Shown piece after piece: positions 53,664-60,479 of a DNA stretch of 60,479 bases. Each line of letters begins with the position of its first letter. Position 1 is the first letter of the stretch. The stretch is from Dethiobacter sp. (GTDB lineage: Bacteria; Bacillota; Dethiobacteria; DTU022; UBA8154): assembly GCA_020725665.1 (NCBI GenBank), contig DYEO01000074.1, positions 1-60,479 of the forward strand, written 5' to 3'. The notes under the pieces were generated by a model. That model saw nothing but the letters and a program-made list of their open reading frames with translations, ran no database searches and was not told where the DNA came from. The translations under genes and the position numbers were made by a program.

Positions 53664-54758
53664 ATGTCAAGAGTCCTCAAAGAAAAGGAACTGCGTGATG
53701 TAATAAAGGGTGCCACTTTTTTTGGCGCCGGCGGCGGAGGCACGCTAAGGGACGGTTTAAGGATGCTTGATGGTTTGGCTGCTGTCGGCAAGGCTGAGGT
53801 AACAATGTTAGATTGTAACGAAATGGCTGATAACCAGTGGGCTGTCATGGTAGCCGGCATAGGTGCTCCTCGTGCTTTAGAAGAGGGAGACTTTGGTCCG
53901 GAGGCAATAACGGCGTTTTCAACTATGCAAAAGGTGTCTTTTTTAGCAGGCAAGAACATTACTTATCTCATGGCCGGAGAGCTTGGCGGGTTTAATACAA
54001 TGGTTCCGCTATACGTCGCTGCTCTACAGGGAATCCCGGTAGTTGATGCAGACGGAAACGGGCGTGCTGTCCCCGAACTTGCCACCGGTCTCTATCCTAT
54101 CTTCAATATTCCTCCTGTGCCCCTTACTATGGCCGGCAAGAACGGAGATGCTATGGTTATCATTCTGAATGACCCAACCGATCACCACGCAGCGGAAAAT
54201 ATTGCCCGTCACGTGTGCATGGCTTATGGTATGAGCGCTGCATTCTGTGCATGGATTGTAGACCGGAAAATGATTCTTGATTTCCTGGTCCCGAAATCTA
54301 TTACTAACTGCATTAACGTAGGAAAGGTTCTGAGTGCAGCTGATGGAAGAGAACAGCTTTCAAAAGCGCTTGGAGAACTGCTTGGTGCTAAAGAGCTTTT
54401 TTCCGGGGTGATTACAGACATTCAAATGAAGACTGAAGGAGGTTTTGATTTTGGGGTTACCACTATTAAAGGAATGGATTCCTACCAAGGCAGAACGTTA
54501 AATGTCAGTGTTAAAAACGAAAACATTCTGGCAAGAGATGGCTCTGGAAAAGTAGTGGTAACTGTTCCAGATCTTATTTGTCTTGTTGATTTGGACACTA
54601 TGATGCCTCTGACTAATGCTGAGACCAAAGAGGGGCAGAACGTTGTAGTGTTCGGTGTTACTGCACCGGCGAAGTGGCACGAAGATCCGATGGGCTTCGG
54701 TTGTTGGAAGCATATTCTAAAAAAGCTGGACTACGATGGCGAATATGTACCGGTTTAA
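53664..54758 (+). CDS. DUF917 family protein (second)
   Basis: The 364-aa protein has IKGATFFGAGGGGTLRDGLR near residue 13, AGELGGFNTMVPLYVAALQG near 107 and VDADGNGRAVPELATGLYPI near 129. It is clearly homologous to the protein at 50628 but quite diverged, so the two may form a hetero-oligomer or act on different rings. The ATG follows AAGGAGGTAG. It is the first gene after the sigma-54 promoter. Thiohydantoin or hydantoin chemistry is an inference from the family and its neighbours. Confidence 0.8.
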   Translation: MSRVLKEKELRDVIKGATFFGAGGGGTLRDGLRMLDGLAAVGKAEVTMLDCNEMADNQWAVMVAGIGAPRALEEGDFGPEAITAFSTMQKVSFLAGKNITYLMAGELGGFNTMVPLYVAALQGIPVVDADGNGRAVPELATGLYPIFNIPPVPLTMAGKNGDAMVIILNDPTDHHAAENIARHVCMAYGMSAAFCAWIVDRKMILDFLVPKSITNCINVGKVLSAADGREQLSKALGELLGAKELFSGVITDIQMKTEGGFDFGVTTIKGMDSYQGRTLNVSVKNENILARDGSGKVVVTVPDLICLVDLDTMMPLTNAETKEGQNVVVFGVTAPAKWHEDPMGFGCWKHILKKLDYDGEYVPV

Positions 54759-54822
54759 AAACAATATTATCCTTGGAGGGAATCAGGGATTGGTTCAATT
54801 GATGAACAGGGGGTAATAAATT

Positions 54823-55788
54823 ATGGAATATGATGATAGTCTCATGGCAGGAGCCAGTCGGGCTATCGAGCAATGCATGGGGGGTAAAGTAGGCGAAGTA
54901 GGTTTGATTGTCACCGATGAGAAACTGCTTTCCTTAGCGATGCATTTTGCCAAAGCAGCTCGCCAACTGGACATAGAAACTCTACTTATGGAAATGACAC
55001 CACGAAAAATGCACGGGGAAGAACCTCCTGCTCCCATCGCATCTGTTTTAGGTGTTGTTAATTTTGCATTGCTGATTACCAGCACTTCCCTTACACATAC
55101 GAGGGCCAGGGGAGAAGCCACAAAGGCAGGCGTGCGTATTGCCAGTATGCCTATGCTTTCCCCTGAAATTGTTCGCGGGCCGCTTATTGCAGATTACAAT
55201 GAGGTAAAAAGAATTTCTGAAAATTTAAGGGATCTTCTTTCGAATGCCTCGGAAGCTGTGATTTTATCAGACAAAGGTACTCAACTTACGTTGAACATTT
55301 CAGGTCGCGAAGGTTTGGCTGATACCGGGATTCTTAATCAACCAGGTGCATTTGGAAATCTACCTGCAGGAGAAGCTTTAATCGCTCCTGTTGAGTTACA
55401 AGGTTCGGGAAAACTGGTAATCAATGGGGTGATGGCTGGGGTAGGAGTCCTCAGCAAAGAGATTGTTCTCACTATTAAAGAAGGTAAAATTATTGATATT
55501 TCCGGTGGAGATGAAGCCAAGCGATTGGAAAAGATTCTTTCCGAGGCTGACGATAATGCTTACCGCGTAGCTGAACTTGGCATTGGCACAAACAAAGAGG
55601 CTTCCCTAATGGGCAACCTGCTGGTGGATGAAAAAGTATATGGGACTGTACACATTGGTTTCGGCGATAACGCTCACATGGGGGGCCTTCAACATAGTAA
55701 ATCCCACCTTGATGGAGTTGTGCTGGCGCCAACTCTTATTCTCGATAATAAAACAGTAATTGAACGGGGAGTCCATATCCTTGGTTGA
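54823..55788 (+). CDS. M29 aminopeptidase-like / NicX-like metal-dependent protein
   Basis: The 321-aa protein resembles the C-terminal part of M29 (aminopeptidase T) proteins. GNLPAGEALIAPVE near residue 185 has the conserved NxPxGE motif, VAELGIGTN near 252 and HIGFGDNAHMGG near 278 hold further metal ligands (E, H), and HLDGVVLAPTLILD follows. The same fold includes 2,5-dihydroxypyridine 5,6-dioxygenase (NicX), a ring-opening enzyme. In an anaerobe a hydrolytic role on an amide ring or peptide is more likely. It begins 64 bases after the DUF917 gene; an AT-rich leader with GGGGGTAATAA precedes the ATG. Confidence 0.75.
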   Translation: MEYDDSLMAGASRAIEQCMGGKVGEVGLIVTDEKLLSLAMHFAKAARQLDIETLLMEMTPRKMHGEEPPAPIASVLGVVNFALLITSTSLTHTRARGEATKAGVRIASMPMLSPEIVRGPLIADYNEVKRISENLRDLLSNASEAVILSDKGTQLTLNISGREGLADTGILNQPGAFGNLPAGEALIAPVELQGSGKLVINGVMAGVGVLSKEIVLTIKEGKIIDISGGDEAKRLEKILSEADDNAYRVAELGIGTNKEASLMGNLLVDEKVYGTVHIGFGDNAHMGGLQHSKSHLDGVVLAPTLILDNKTVIERGVHILG

Positions 55789-55826
55789 GGGATCCTATAC
55801 CATTTAAAAGTGAGGATGATTTATAA

Positions 55827-56549
55827 GTGAAACGTATATGTATTATTAATCCGATTACAACTTTAGAGTTTGAAGAAGGAACAAAAAGAGAGGTTGCGGT
55901 TTATTCTTCAAATGATGTTAAAATTGAGGTTGTTACAGTTACAAGAGGCCCTGCATCGATCGAATGTCGCTTCGATGAAGCACTTGCCGTGCCCGGTGTC
56001 CTGGAAAAAATAAAGGAAGTGGAATCTAAAGCAGATGCTATAGTAGTCAATTGCTTTGGGGACCCGGGTGTTGAAGCGGCTCGTGAAATTACCAGGGTGC
56101 CGGTTATTGGACCGGGAGAGACTTCAATGCTGTTGGCTACCCTCTACGGGCATCGGTTTAGTGTAGTTACGGTTTTGGATCGCCTTGCACCTATTATTGA
56201 GGATATTACCCTTAAGTCAGGTATACGCAACAAGCTGGCCAGCGTACGTGCCGCGGGAATTCCCGTGCTCGACCTTGAGAAAGATCTGGAGAGGTTAATG
56301 AATATCCTTGCAAAAGAAGCAGTGTGTGCTGTTGAACAGGACGGTGCTCATGTTATCGTTCTTGGTTGCACGGGGATGGCTGGTCTGGGTAACAGGGTTA
56401 ATAGTTTTCTAAGGGAAAAAGGTTATGATGTTCCTGTTATTGATCCTGTTGCAGTTGCAATAAAGGTGGCGGTACTTTCTGCAACCCTTGGGTTAACTCA
56501 TTCAGGACTTACTTATCCGGCTCCCCCGGATAAGCCTCGGGTGTGGTAA
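55827..56549 (+). CDS. Hydantoin/Asp-Glu racemase family protein
   Basis: The 240-aa protein starts KRICIINPITTLEFEEGTKR and contains TRGPASIECRFDEALAVPGV, much like hydantoin racemase HyuE. The two catalytic cysteines are in VVNCFGDPG near residue 75 and VLGCTGMAG near 182, with GPGETSMLLA between. It probably racemises 5-substituted hydantoins so that a stereospecific enzyme can open them. The GTG start follows GAGGATG. It strongly supports a hydantoin-type substrate for this operon. Confidence 0.85.
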   Translation: MKRICIINPITTLEFEEGTKREVAVYSSNDVKIEVVTVTRGPASIECRFDEALAVPGVLEKIKEVESKADAIVVNCFGDPGVEAAREITRVPVIGPGETSMLLATLYGHRFSVVTVLDRLAPIIEDITLKSGIRNKLASVRAAGIPVLDLEKDLERLMNILAKEAVCAVEQDGAHVIVLGCTGMAGLGNRVNSFLREKGYDVPVIDPVAVAIKVAVLSATLGLTHSGLTYPAPPDKPRVW

Positions 56550-56662
56550 TCATTCTACCCTGGGTGATGTGAAAAACTTATTTTTAGGGGGTGATTAAAG
56601 GGAAAGCATAATAAGGATGCGGGTAGTTGTTCTTTTAGAAATGATAAAGGGTGGTGAAAAAA

Positions 56663-58003
56663 ATGTCAATGGTTAAGCCACAAGGAGAATTTCGCGAACA
56701 AGATGTTTATGGAGATTTTGCGGTAACACCGGTACCGATGGATAAACGCAGGTCCTTTTGGAGTGCTTTTCTTGTATTTACAGGTGTTGTTATATGTGCT
56801 CCTGCTCTCTGGTCCGGGGCGGCTATTGCCAGCGGTTTGAACTTCTTACAGAGCACCATTGCGGTCTTAATAGGATTCGGTATAACAGGAATTATCGGCG
56901 GTTTCGTGGCTATGATCGGTTCGTGTCACGGTGTATCCACCATTATGTTGAGCAGGCATATCTTTGGCCGTTATGGGGCTATGATTATGGCAGTAGTATT
57001 GGCTTTTACAATGCTCGGCTGGTATTCATTTCAGGCAGGCTTTTTTGGTCTGATCCTGAATACTATGTTTCCCGGATATACACTGACACACCCCCAAGTT
57101 GCGGCGGTATGGGGCGGGCTGTTAATGATGATTACCGCTATCTTCGGTTACAAGGGTTTAGCTTTTCTCAGCTTTTTCAGTATTCCACTTTTGCTTATGC
57201 TCATCGGCGCAGGTGACATAGCACTTTTAAGCGGAGTAGGCTTTTCGGCCGTAGTAAAGGCTGTCCCCATGGGTAGTTTTTCTCTCGCCGAGGGGATTAC
57301 TATGATGGCAGGGGGTATGGCAGCCGGAGCTGCAGCTTCCGCAGATGTAGCCAGGTATAACAAGACGCTGTTACACGCATTTTTGGGCTTCTTCCTTGCT
57401 CTAGCCGTTGTTACCCCGGTAATTGTTTTATCTGGTGCGGCACTGACCCTTGGTACAGGTTCCCCGGACCTCCCTTCAGCTCTTGTTGGTGTTGGTCTCG
57501 GTGCTGCAGCGCTGGTTATACTGATCCTTTCACAGTGGACCAGCAATGACAATAACCTTTATTCTTCCTCGCTGGCGGTTCTTAACCTCGTCAGAATTAA
57601 GAAATGGATTGTAGCTCTTATTCTCGGCACACTGGCAACTATTGTGGCCGGTCTTGGCATTCTGGATTACTTTATGGGTTACATGATATTCCTGGGAACA
57701 TATATTCCACCCATTGCCGGTATCTTTATTGCTGATTACTTTATAGTCAAACCTTACATTGAGGGTCGCCGTGAAGGAAAGCGCTATGATTTTGGCCCGG
57801 GAACAAACTATGCTGTAATTGATATCCTTGCTTTTGTCATGATTTTTTTATCAGGATATGTAGGGGGCAAAATTCCCGGTATTACGGTTATCAACGCTAT
57901 ATTGCTGGCCCTGATTGGCTATAGTGTTCTTACGTTTATTTTCAGAAAGATCGGCATACCTTACCGCTTCGGTAAGCGGACTGAAGATGAAAGCGGCTTT
58001 TAG
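56663..58003 (+). CDS. NCS1-family permease (cytosine/hydantoin type, second)
   Basis: The 446-aa protein has about 12 membrane segments and NCS1 features: VTPVPMDKRRSFWSAFLVFT, FTGVVICAPALWSGAAIASG near residue 32, and the conserved central helix GGFVAMIGSCHGVSTIMLSR. It likely brings the substrate of the operon into the cell. ATG 56663 is preferred because GGGTGG lies seven bases before it; GTG codons at 56651 and 56654 are inside the site. Diverged from the permease at 24729. Confidence 0.83.
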   Translation: MSMVKPQGEFREQDVYGDFAVTPVPMDKRRSFWSAFLVFTGVVICAPALWSGAAIASGLNFLQSTIAVLIGFGITGIIGGFVAMIGSCHGVSTIMLSRHIFGRYGAMIMAVVLAFTMLGWYSFQAGFFGLILNTMFPGYTLTHPQVAAVWGGLLMMITAIFGYKGLAFLSFFSIPLLLMLIGAGDIALLSGVGFSAVVKAVPMGSFSLAEGITMMAGGMAAGAAASADVARYNKTLLHAFLGFFLALAVVTPVIVLSGAALTLGTGSPDLPSALVGVGLGAAALVILILSQWTSNDNNLYSSSLAVLNLVRIKKWIVALILGTLATIVAGLGILDYFMGYMIFLGTYIPPIAGIFIADYFIVKPYIEGRREGKRYDFGPGTNYAVIDILAFVMIFLSGYVGGKIPGITVINAILLALIGYSVLTFIFRKIGIPYRFGKRTEDESGF

Positions 58004-58036
58004 GATCAGCTTACTTTATTAGGAGGTGAATAACTA

Positions 58037-58435
58037 ATGGATGATTTGATGAGAGAGTTACGGGCAAATACATTTATCCCTGGGTTGGCCATGATTATCT
58101 TTGGAATTCTGGTAACAGGACTGGCCTTTATCGGGCATATTTACAGTATGTGGATGTTCAGTACGTTGGGAATACTTATGCTTGTTGCAGGTATTCTGGT
58201 TTTCCTGGCCCGTAAGGAAAATTCCTTACAGTCAGCGGGAGTTAAGCTCGTATGGTCCGGCTGGATTGCGTTAACCATGGGAGTTGGAGGAGCGCTTTTG
58301 GCGCCATCTTCTTTTTACCGGCTAACAGGTGCAGTTGAGGCTGTAATGATGGTTTCTTTCTTAATAGGTGCCGTGGTAGGCCTGTATACGTTAATATTGG
58401 CAAACAGGAAAACAGGTATTCCCCTTGCGCCTTAG
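58037..58435 (+). CDS. Small membrane protein with four predicted helices
   Basis: The 132-aa protein alternates four hydrophobic stretches (PGLAMIIFGILVTGLAFIGH, MWMFSTLGILMLVAGILVFL, LVWSGWIALTMGVGGALLA, AVMMVSFLIGAVVGLYTLIL) with short charged loops. TAGGAGGTGAATAACTA precedes the ATG. It begins 33 bases after the permease and may be an accessory subunit. No family recognised. Confidence 0.75.
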   Translation: MDDLMRELRANTFIPGLAMIIFGILVTGLAFIGHIYSMWMFSTLGILMLVAGILVFLARKENSLQSAGVKLVWSGWIALTMGVGGALLAPSSFYRLTGAVEAVMMVSFLIGAVVGLYTLILANRKTGIPLAP

Positions 58436-58490
58436 CCAAACGGTTGAGTATAGATTTTTTTGAGAAACGTATCAAAAGGTTATATATCAG

Positions 58491-58525
58491 CATGGCCCTG
58501 CAGGAGAGAAAGCTGCAGGGCCATG
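58491..58525 (+). other. Perfect 13-bp inverted repeat between operon genes
   Basis: CATGGCCCTGCAG and CTGCAGGGCCATG are exact complements with a nine-base loop, with no T-run after. It lies between the membrane-protein stop and the nitroreductase start and could be an RNA-processing or stability element, or an operator. Confidence 0.7.
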
Positions 58526-58548
58526 CAATGATGAAGGAGATGATAACC

Positions 58549-59070
58549 TTGGAGTTATTCGAGGTCATTTATCAAAGACGCAGCATTAGATCTTATCTTC
58601 GTAAAAAGGTTGATAGAGAAATTTTGGATAAAATCGTCGATGCGGGGCGTTGGGCTCCGACAGCAGGCAATGCTCAAGCCTGGCAATTTGTAATTGTAGA
58701 TGACCCTATCCGGATCACCAAATTGAAAAGTGTTTCTCCCGGAATATTCCATGAACCGGCTTTTGTTATTGCCATCTGTACTGATAGAGATGCGGCAATT
58801 GCACGTATGGGTCCACAGGGAGCGATGCTGGCATTAATGGATGTTTGCATGGCGGCAGAAAATATTCTTCTGGCGGCCTGTGCCCTGGGACTTGGCGCCT
58901 GTGTGGTTCGTTCGTTTCACCAGCAGGCGGTAGGGGTGATGCTGGGGTGTCCAGAGGGATGTGTTACCGAACTACTTATTGCTGGAGGTTTCCCGGATCA
59001 GGAGCCCACTGCTCCTTCAAGAAAAAATATTGAGGAAATAAGATTTTTTAACAGGTGGGAGGATAAATGA
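58549..59070 (+). CDS. Nitroreductase-family flavoprotein
   Basis: The 173-aa protein begins ELFEVIYQRRSIRSYLRKKV and has ILDKIVDAGRWAPTAGNAQA, the FMN-binding start of nitroreductase-fold proteins, and GLGACVVRSF near residue 123. It would use FMN and NAD(P)H to reduce a ring, enone or nitro group. TTG 58549 is chosen, nine bases after AAGGAG; upstream in-frame codons lie in a hairpin and in noncoding-looking sequence. Its stop overlaps the start of the next gene. Confidence 0.82.
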   Translation: MELFEVIYQRRSIRSYLRKKVDREILDKIVDAGRWAPTAGNAQAWQFVIVDDPIRITKLKSVSPGIFHEPAFVIAICTDRDAAIARMGPQGAMLALMDVCMAAENILLAACALGLGACVVRSFHQQAVGVMLGCPEGCVTELLIAGGFPDQEPTAPSRKNIEEIRFFNRWEDK

Positions 59071-59354
59071 AACCCCTAACTTATGAAAATCTAGGCCATT
59101 TACTCTGCTATTTGGCTTCGAGTGCGCGTGGGCTTTTGGATGAGCCGGCACCATACGGTCCTTTCAGGCTGATTGATGCTGTCTCCAGGCTTATTAAGAT
59201 CCTGGAGGCTGAAGACCCTGAGGATGAAGTACTGGTTAACATCAGGACTTTTATTGACAACGGTAAGTACCTGTTGATGACCGACATGGATGCTTTCAAG
59301 AAAGTACTTGATGATACAGTTATTGCACTTGCTACCTGGTTAGATAGAAAATAG
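59067..59354 (+). CDS. 95-aa helical protein, perhaps DUF6092 type
   Basis: The ATG overlaps the nitroreductase stop (ATGA). The protein begins MKPLTYENLGHLLCYLASSA and holds GLLDEPAPYGPFRLIDAVSR near residue 22, then three more helices. It recalls small proteins labelled DUF6092 from similar gene clusters, but that is from memory and unsure. Last gene of the sigma-54 operon. Confidence 0.7.
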   Translation: MKPLTYENLGHLLCYLASSARGLLDEPAPYGPFRLIDAVSRLIKILEAEDPEDEVLVNIRTFIDNGKYLLMTDMDAFKKVLDDTVIALATWLDRK

Positions 59355-59733
59355 CGGCCATTTTTTCAGTTCCGGTGACAGTGTGAATAGATTCGCGGTC
59401 CTTTTTCGATTCCCCTTTTTGGGATAAACATTAATAGCTTGTTTAATTTCTGCCAGCTTGGAAAGCATCTCTTTTACACTCATGGGCATACCATTTTCAT
59501 GAAGGATCTTTTATTTGACCGCTTTTTGTCTCGTGGAGCTAAGCAGGCTTACAAAAATGTGTATAACAATAAACATGCTTCACATCAAGAGGCTGAACTC
59601 CGCCCCCCAGGAATTCCGCAAACTTATTTTTTAAAATATGCTCCTGAAAAAAATTTTAAAAAAGAAGAAGGAAGCGTATTTTGAAAATCCAAAGATTCCA
59701 GAGCCTGAACGCCACAGCTGGGGCAAGTATCGG
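59355..59733. other. Intergenic region without a convincing gene
   Basis: A frame of 81 codons at 59439-59684 on the plus strand and a minus-strand frame containing TCPSCGVQALESLDFQN (about 59690-59750) are both open, but neither has a ribosome binding site or a recognisable family. The minus-strand piece has a CxxC and could be the tail of a lost gene cut by the neighbouring transposon. Confidence 0.4.
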
Positions 59734-60396
59734 TTAATGCTCCGGTGTTTCTAAGCTAAGACAAATTGGTACTGAAACAACCATTTTAAAAAAATTTTTC
59801 AGAAGAGTTTTGGTAGATAATGGGTTCATGCTTTTGCCGTGCCCTGTAGTAAGTAGTAAGTACTTTTGTGTCCCGTCCACTGCCACCAGGTAGCGCTTTT
59901 TGTGCAGCAGGTTTTTGAATTTCTTTTTGCGGATAACCTGTTTCAACAGATCGGTGTAAACCGTTTCGATGCAGTCTACATCCATCGTTTCCAATAAACG
60001 GCACAGGGTAGACTGATGCGGCATATCTTCTATTTCCGGAAAGACAGCCTTCAGGTTTTCAAGTAACTGGGGCGTGGTCAATTCCTGGTTCGCTTTGCGT
60101 CGGGAAGGAACTTGATAAACAAACATCAAGATCCCGTAGAGTATGATCATGGTCATTTTGTGCTTGATTTTGTGCGGGTTGCGCGGATCAGGCATGTGGG
60201 AGAGTTTTTCAAGCAACCCCGGCAATATTTGCTGGTATACGCTAAGCATTGCTTCGACTTTATGCTGGGCGGCATCTTTTTCTTCAGCTATTGTTTTTAA
60301 GTCGCTTTTACGGTTGGCTAGGGTGTAAGCAGAAGTAGTACACGGCAAAAGCATGAAGTTATTAAATGGTAATAATGGTAAATAAATACTAGACAT
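59734..60396 (-). mobile_element. Truncated DDE transposase (ISAs1/IS4-like)
   Basis: The 220-aa frame contains ILPGLLEKLSHMPDPRNPHK near residue 57, IILYGILMFVYQVPSRRKAN and the first catalytic aspartate in LVAVDGTQKY near 173. The start region and the DPR-x5-H order recall the H-repeat/ISAs1 type of transposase. After DGTQKY the sequence no longer matches and stops soon, so the second Asp and the Glu of the DDE triad are missing. It is a 3'-truncated remnant. The start is poorly defined; MLSVYQQIL at about 60250 is an alternative. Confidence 0.7.
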
Positions 60397-60458
60397 TTAT
60401 CAATCTTTACTGTATGATATAGCTCAGAAAAGTACCTACCTGAATGGAGGTAAAAAGT

Positions 60459-60479
60459 ATGAGCAATAAGCAATATGAA
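60459..60479 (+). CDS. First codons of a gene running off the right edge
   Basis: ATG 60459, eight bases after TGGAGG, opens the frame MSNKQYE to the window end. A TATGAT at about 60412 may be a -10. Too short to name. Confidence 0.5.

Noticed and set aside
54823..55788. True 2,5-dihydroxypyridine dioxygenase (NicX)
   Set aside because: The fold is shared, but an oxygen-using enzyme does not fit the anaerobic gene set; M29-like is used instead.
58491..58525. Rho-independent terminator
   Set aside because: A perfect stem, but no T-run follows on either strand and downstream genes continue the operon.
59439..59684. 81-aa plus-strand gene
   Set aside because: No ribosome binding site, no family and a composition rich in rare combinations; left as noncoding.

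Overview
The window looks like a chromosomal stretch of an anaerobic, spore-former-type Bacillota, probably Clostridia of the Peptococcaceae kind. This is inferred from three T-box leaders, a cobalamin riboswitch, strong GGAGG ribosome binding sites, frequent TTG/GTG starts, two sigma-54 (RpoN) enhancer-binding proteins with matching -24/-12 promoters, and many molybdenum enzymes with no respiratory oxidase. No rRNA, tRNA or CRISPR was seen. Base composition is mosaic: the helicase, xanthine-dehydrogenase-type and B12 genes are GC-richer, while the hydantoinase, sigma-54 and DUF917 blocks are visibly AT-richer.

Layout. 0-8 kb: an Lrp/AsnC regulator behind a T-box (minus strand), isocitrate dehydrogenase, a SNF2-type helicase with a coiled-coil/zinc partner, a beta-propeller protein and an Asp/Glu/hydantoin racemase. 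8-16 kb: decayed DNA with a truncated MoaD-like gene, then a PAS sigma-54 activator, a sigma-54 promoter, a phenylacetate-CoA-ligase-like gene and a first molybdenum hydroxylase (FAD, 2Fe-2S, Mo subunits). 16-18 kb: an EPSP-synthase paralogue behind what look like tandem Phe and Tyr T-boxes, lacking most catalytic residues. 18-36 kb: two opposed hydantoinase A/B arms. The minus arm also carries a two-component system, a broken thioesterase, an NCS1 permease, a molybdopterin oxidoreductase and an Old-Yellow-Enzyme-type reductase. The plus arm ends in an acyl-CoA synthetase. 36-41 kb: a PadR regulator and a second molybdenum hydroxylase. 41-46 kb: a riboswitch-controlled B12 uptake operon with an unusual ATP-binding gene. 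46-48 kb: an OFA-family transporter and a threonine-dehydrogenase-like enzyme. 48-59 kb: a sigma-54 activator, DUF917 plus a hydantoinase-A-like protein, then a sigma-54 promoter driving DUF917, an M29-like protein, a hydantoin racemase, an NCS1 permease, a small membrane protein, a nitroreductase and a 95-aa protein. The right edge holds a truncated transposase.

How it may fit together (inference): three hydantoinase/oxoprolinase-type sets, two DUF917 proteins, two racemases, two nucleobase/hydantoin-type permeases and two molybdenum hydroxylases suggest anaerobic uptake and opening of N-heterocycles (hydantoins, thiohydantoins, oxidised purines or pyrimidines). CoA ligases would activate the resulting acids. 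The best candidate for an undescribed system is the sigma-54-controlled block at 48.7-59.4 kb. The most unusual single gene is the apparently active-site-less AroA paralogue under double T-box control. Several families of short GC-rich repeats lie between genes, and some supply stop codons.
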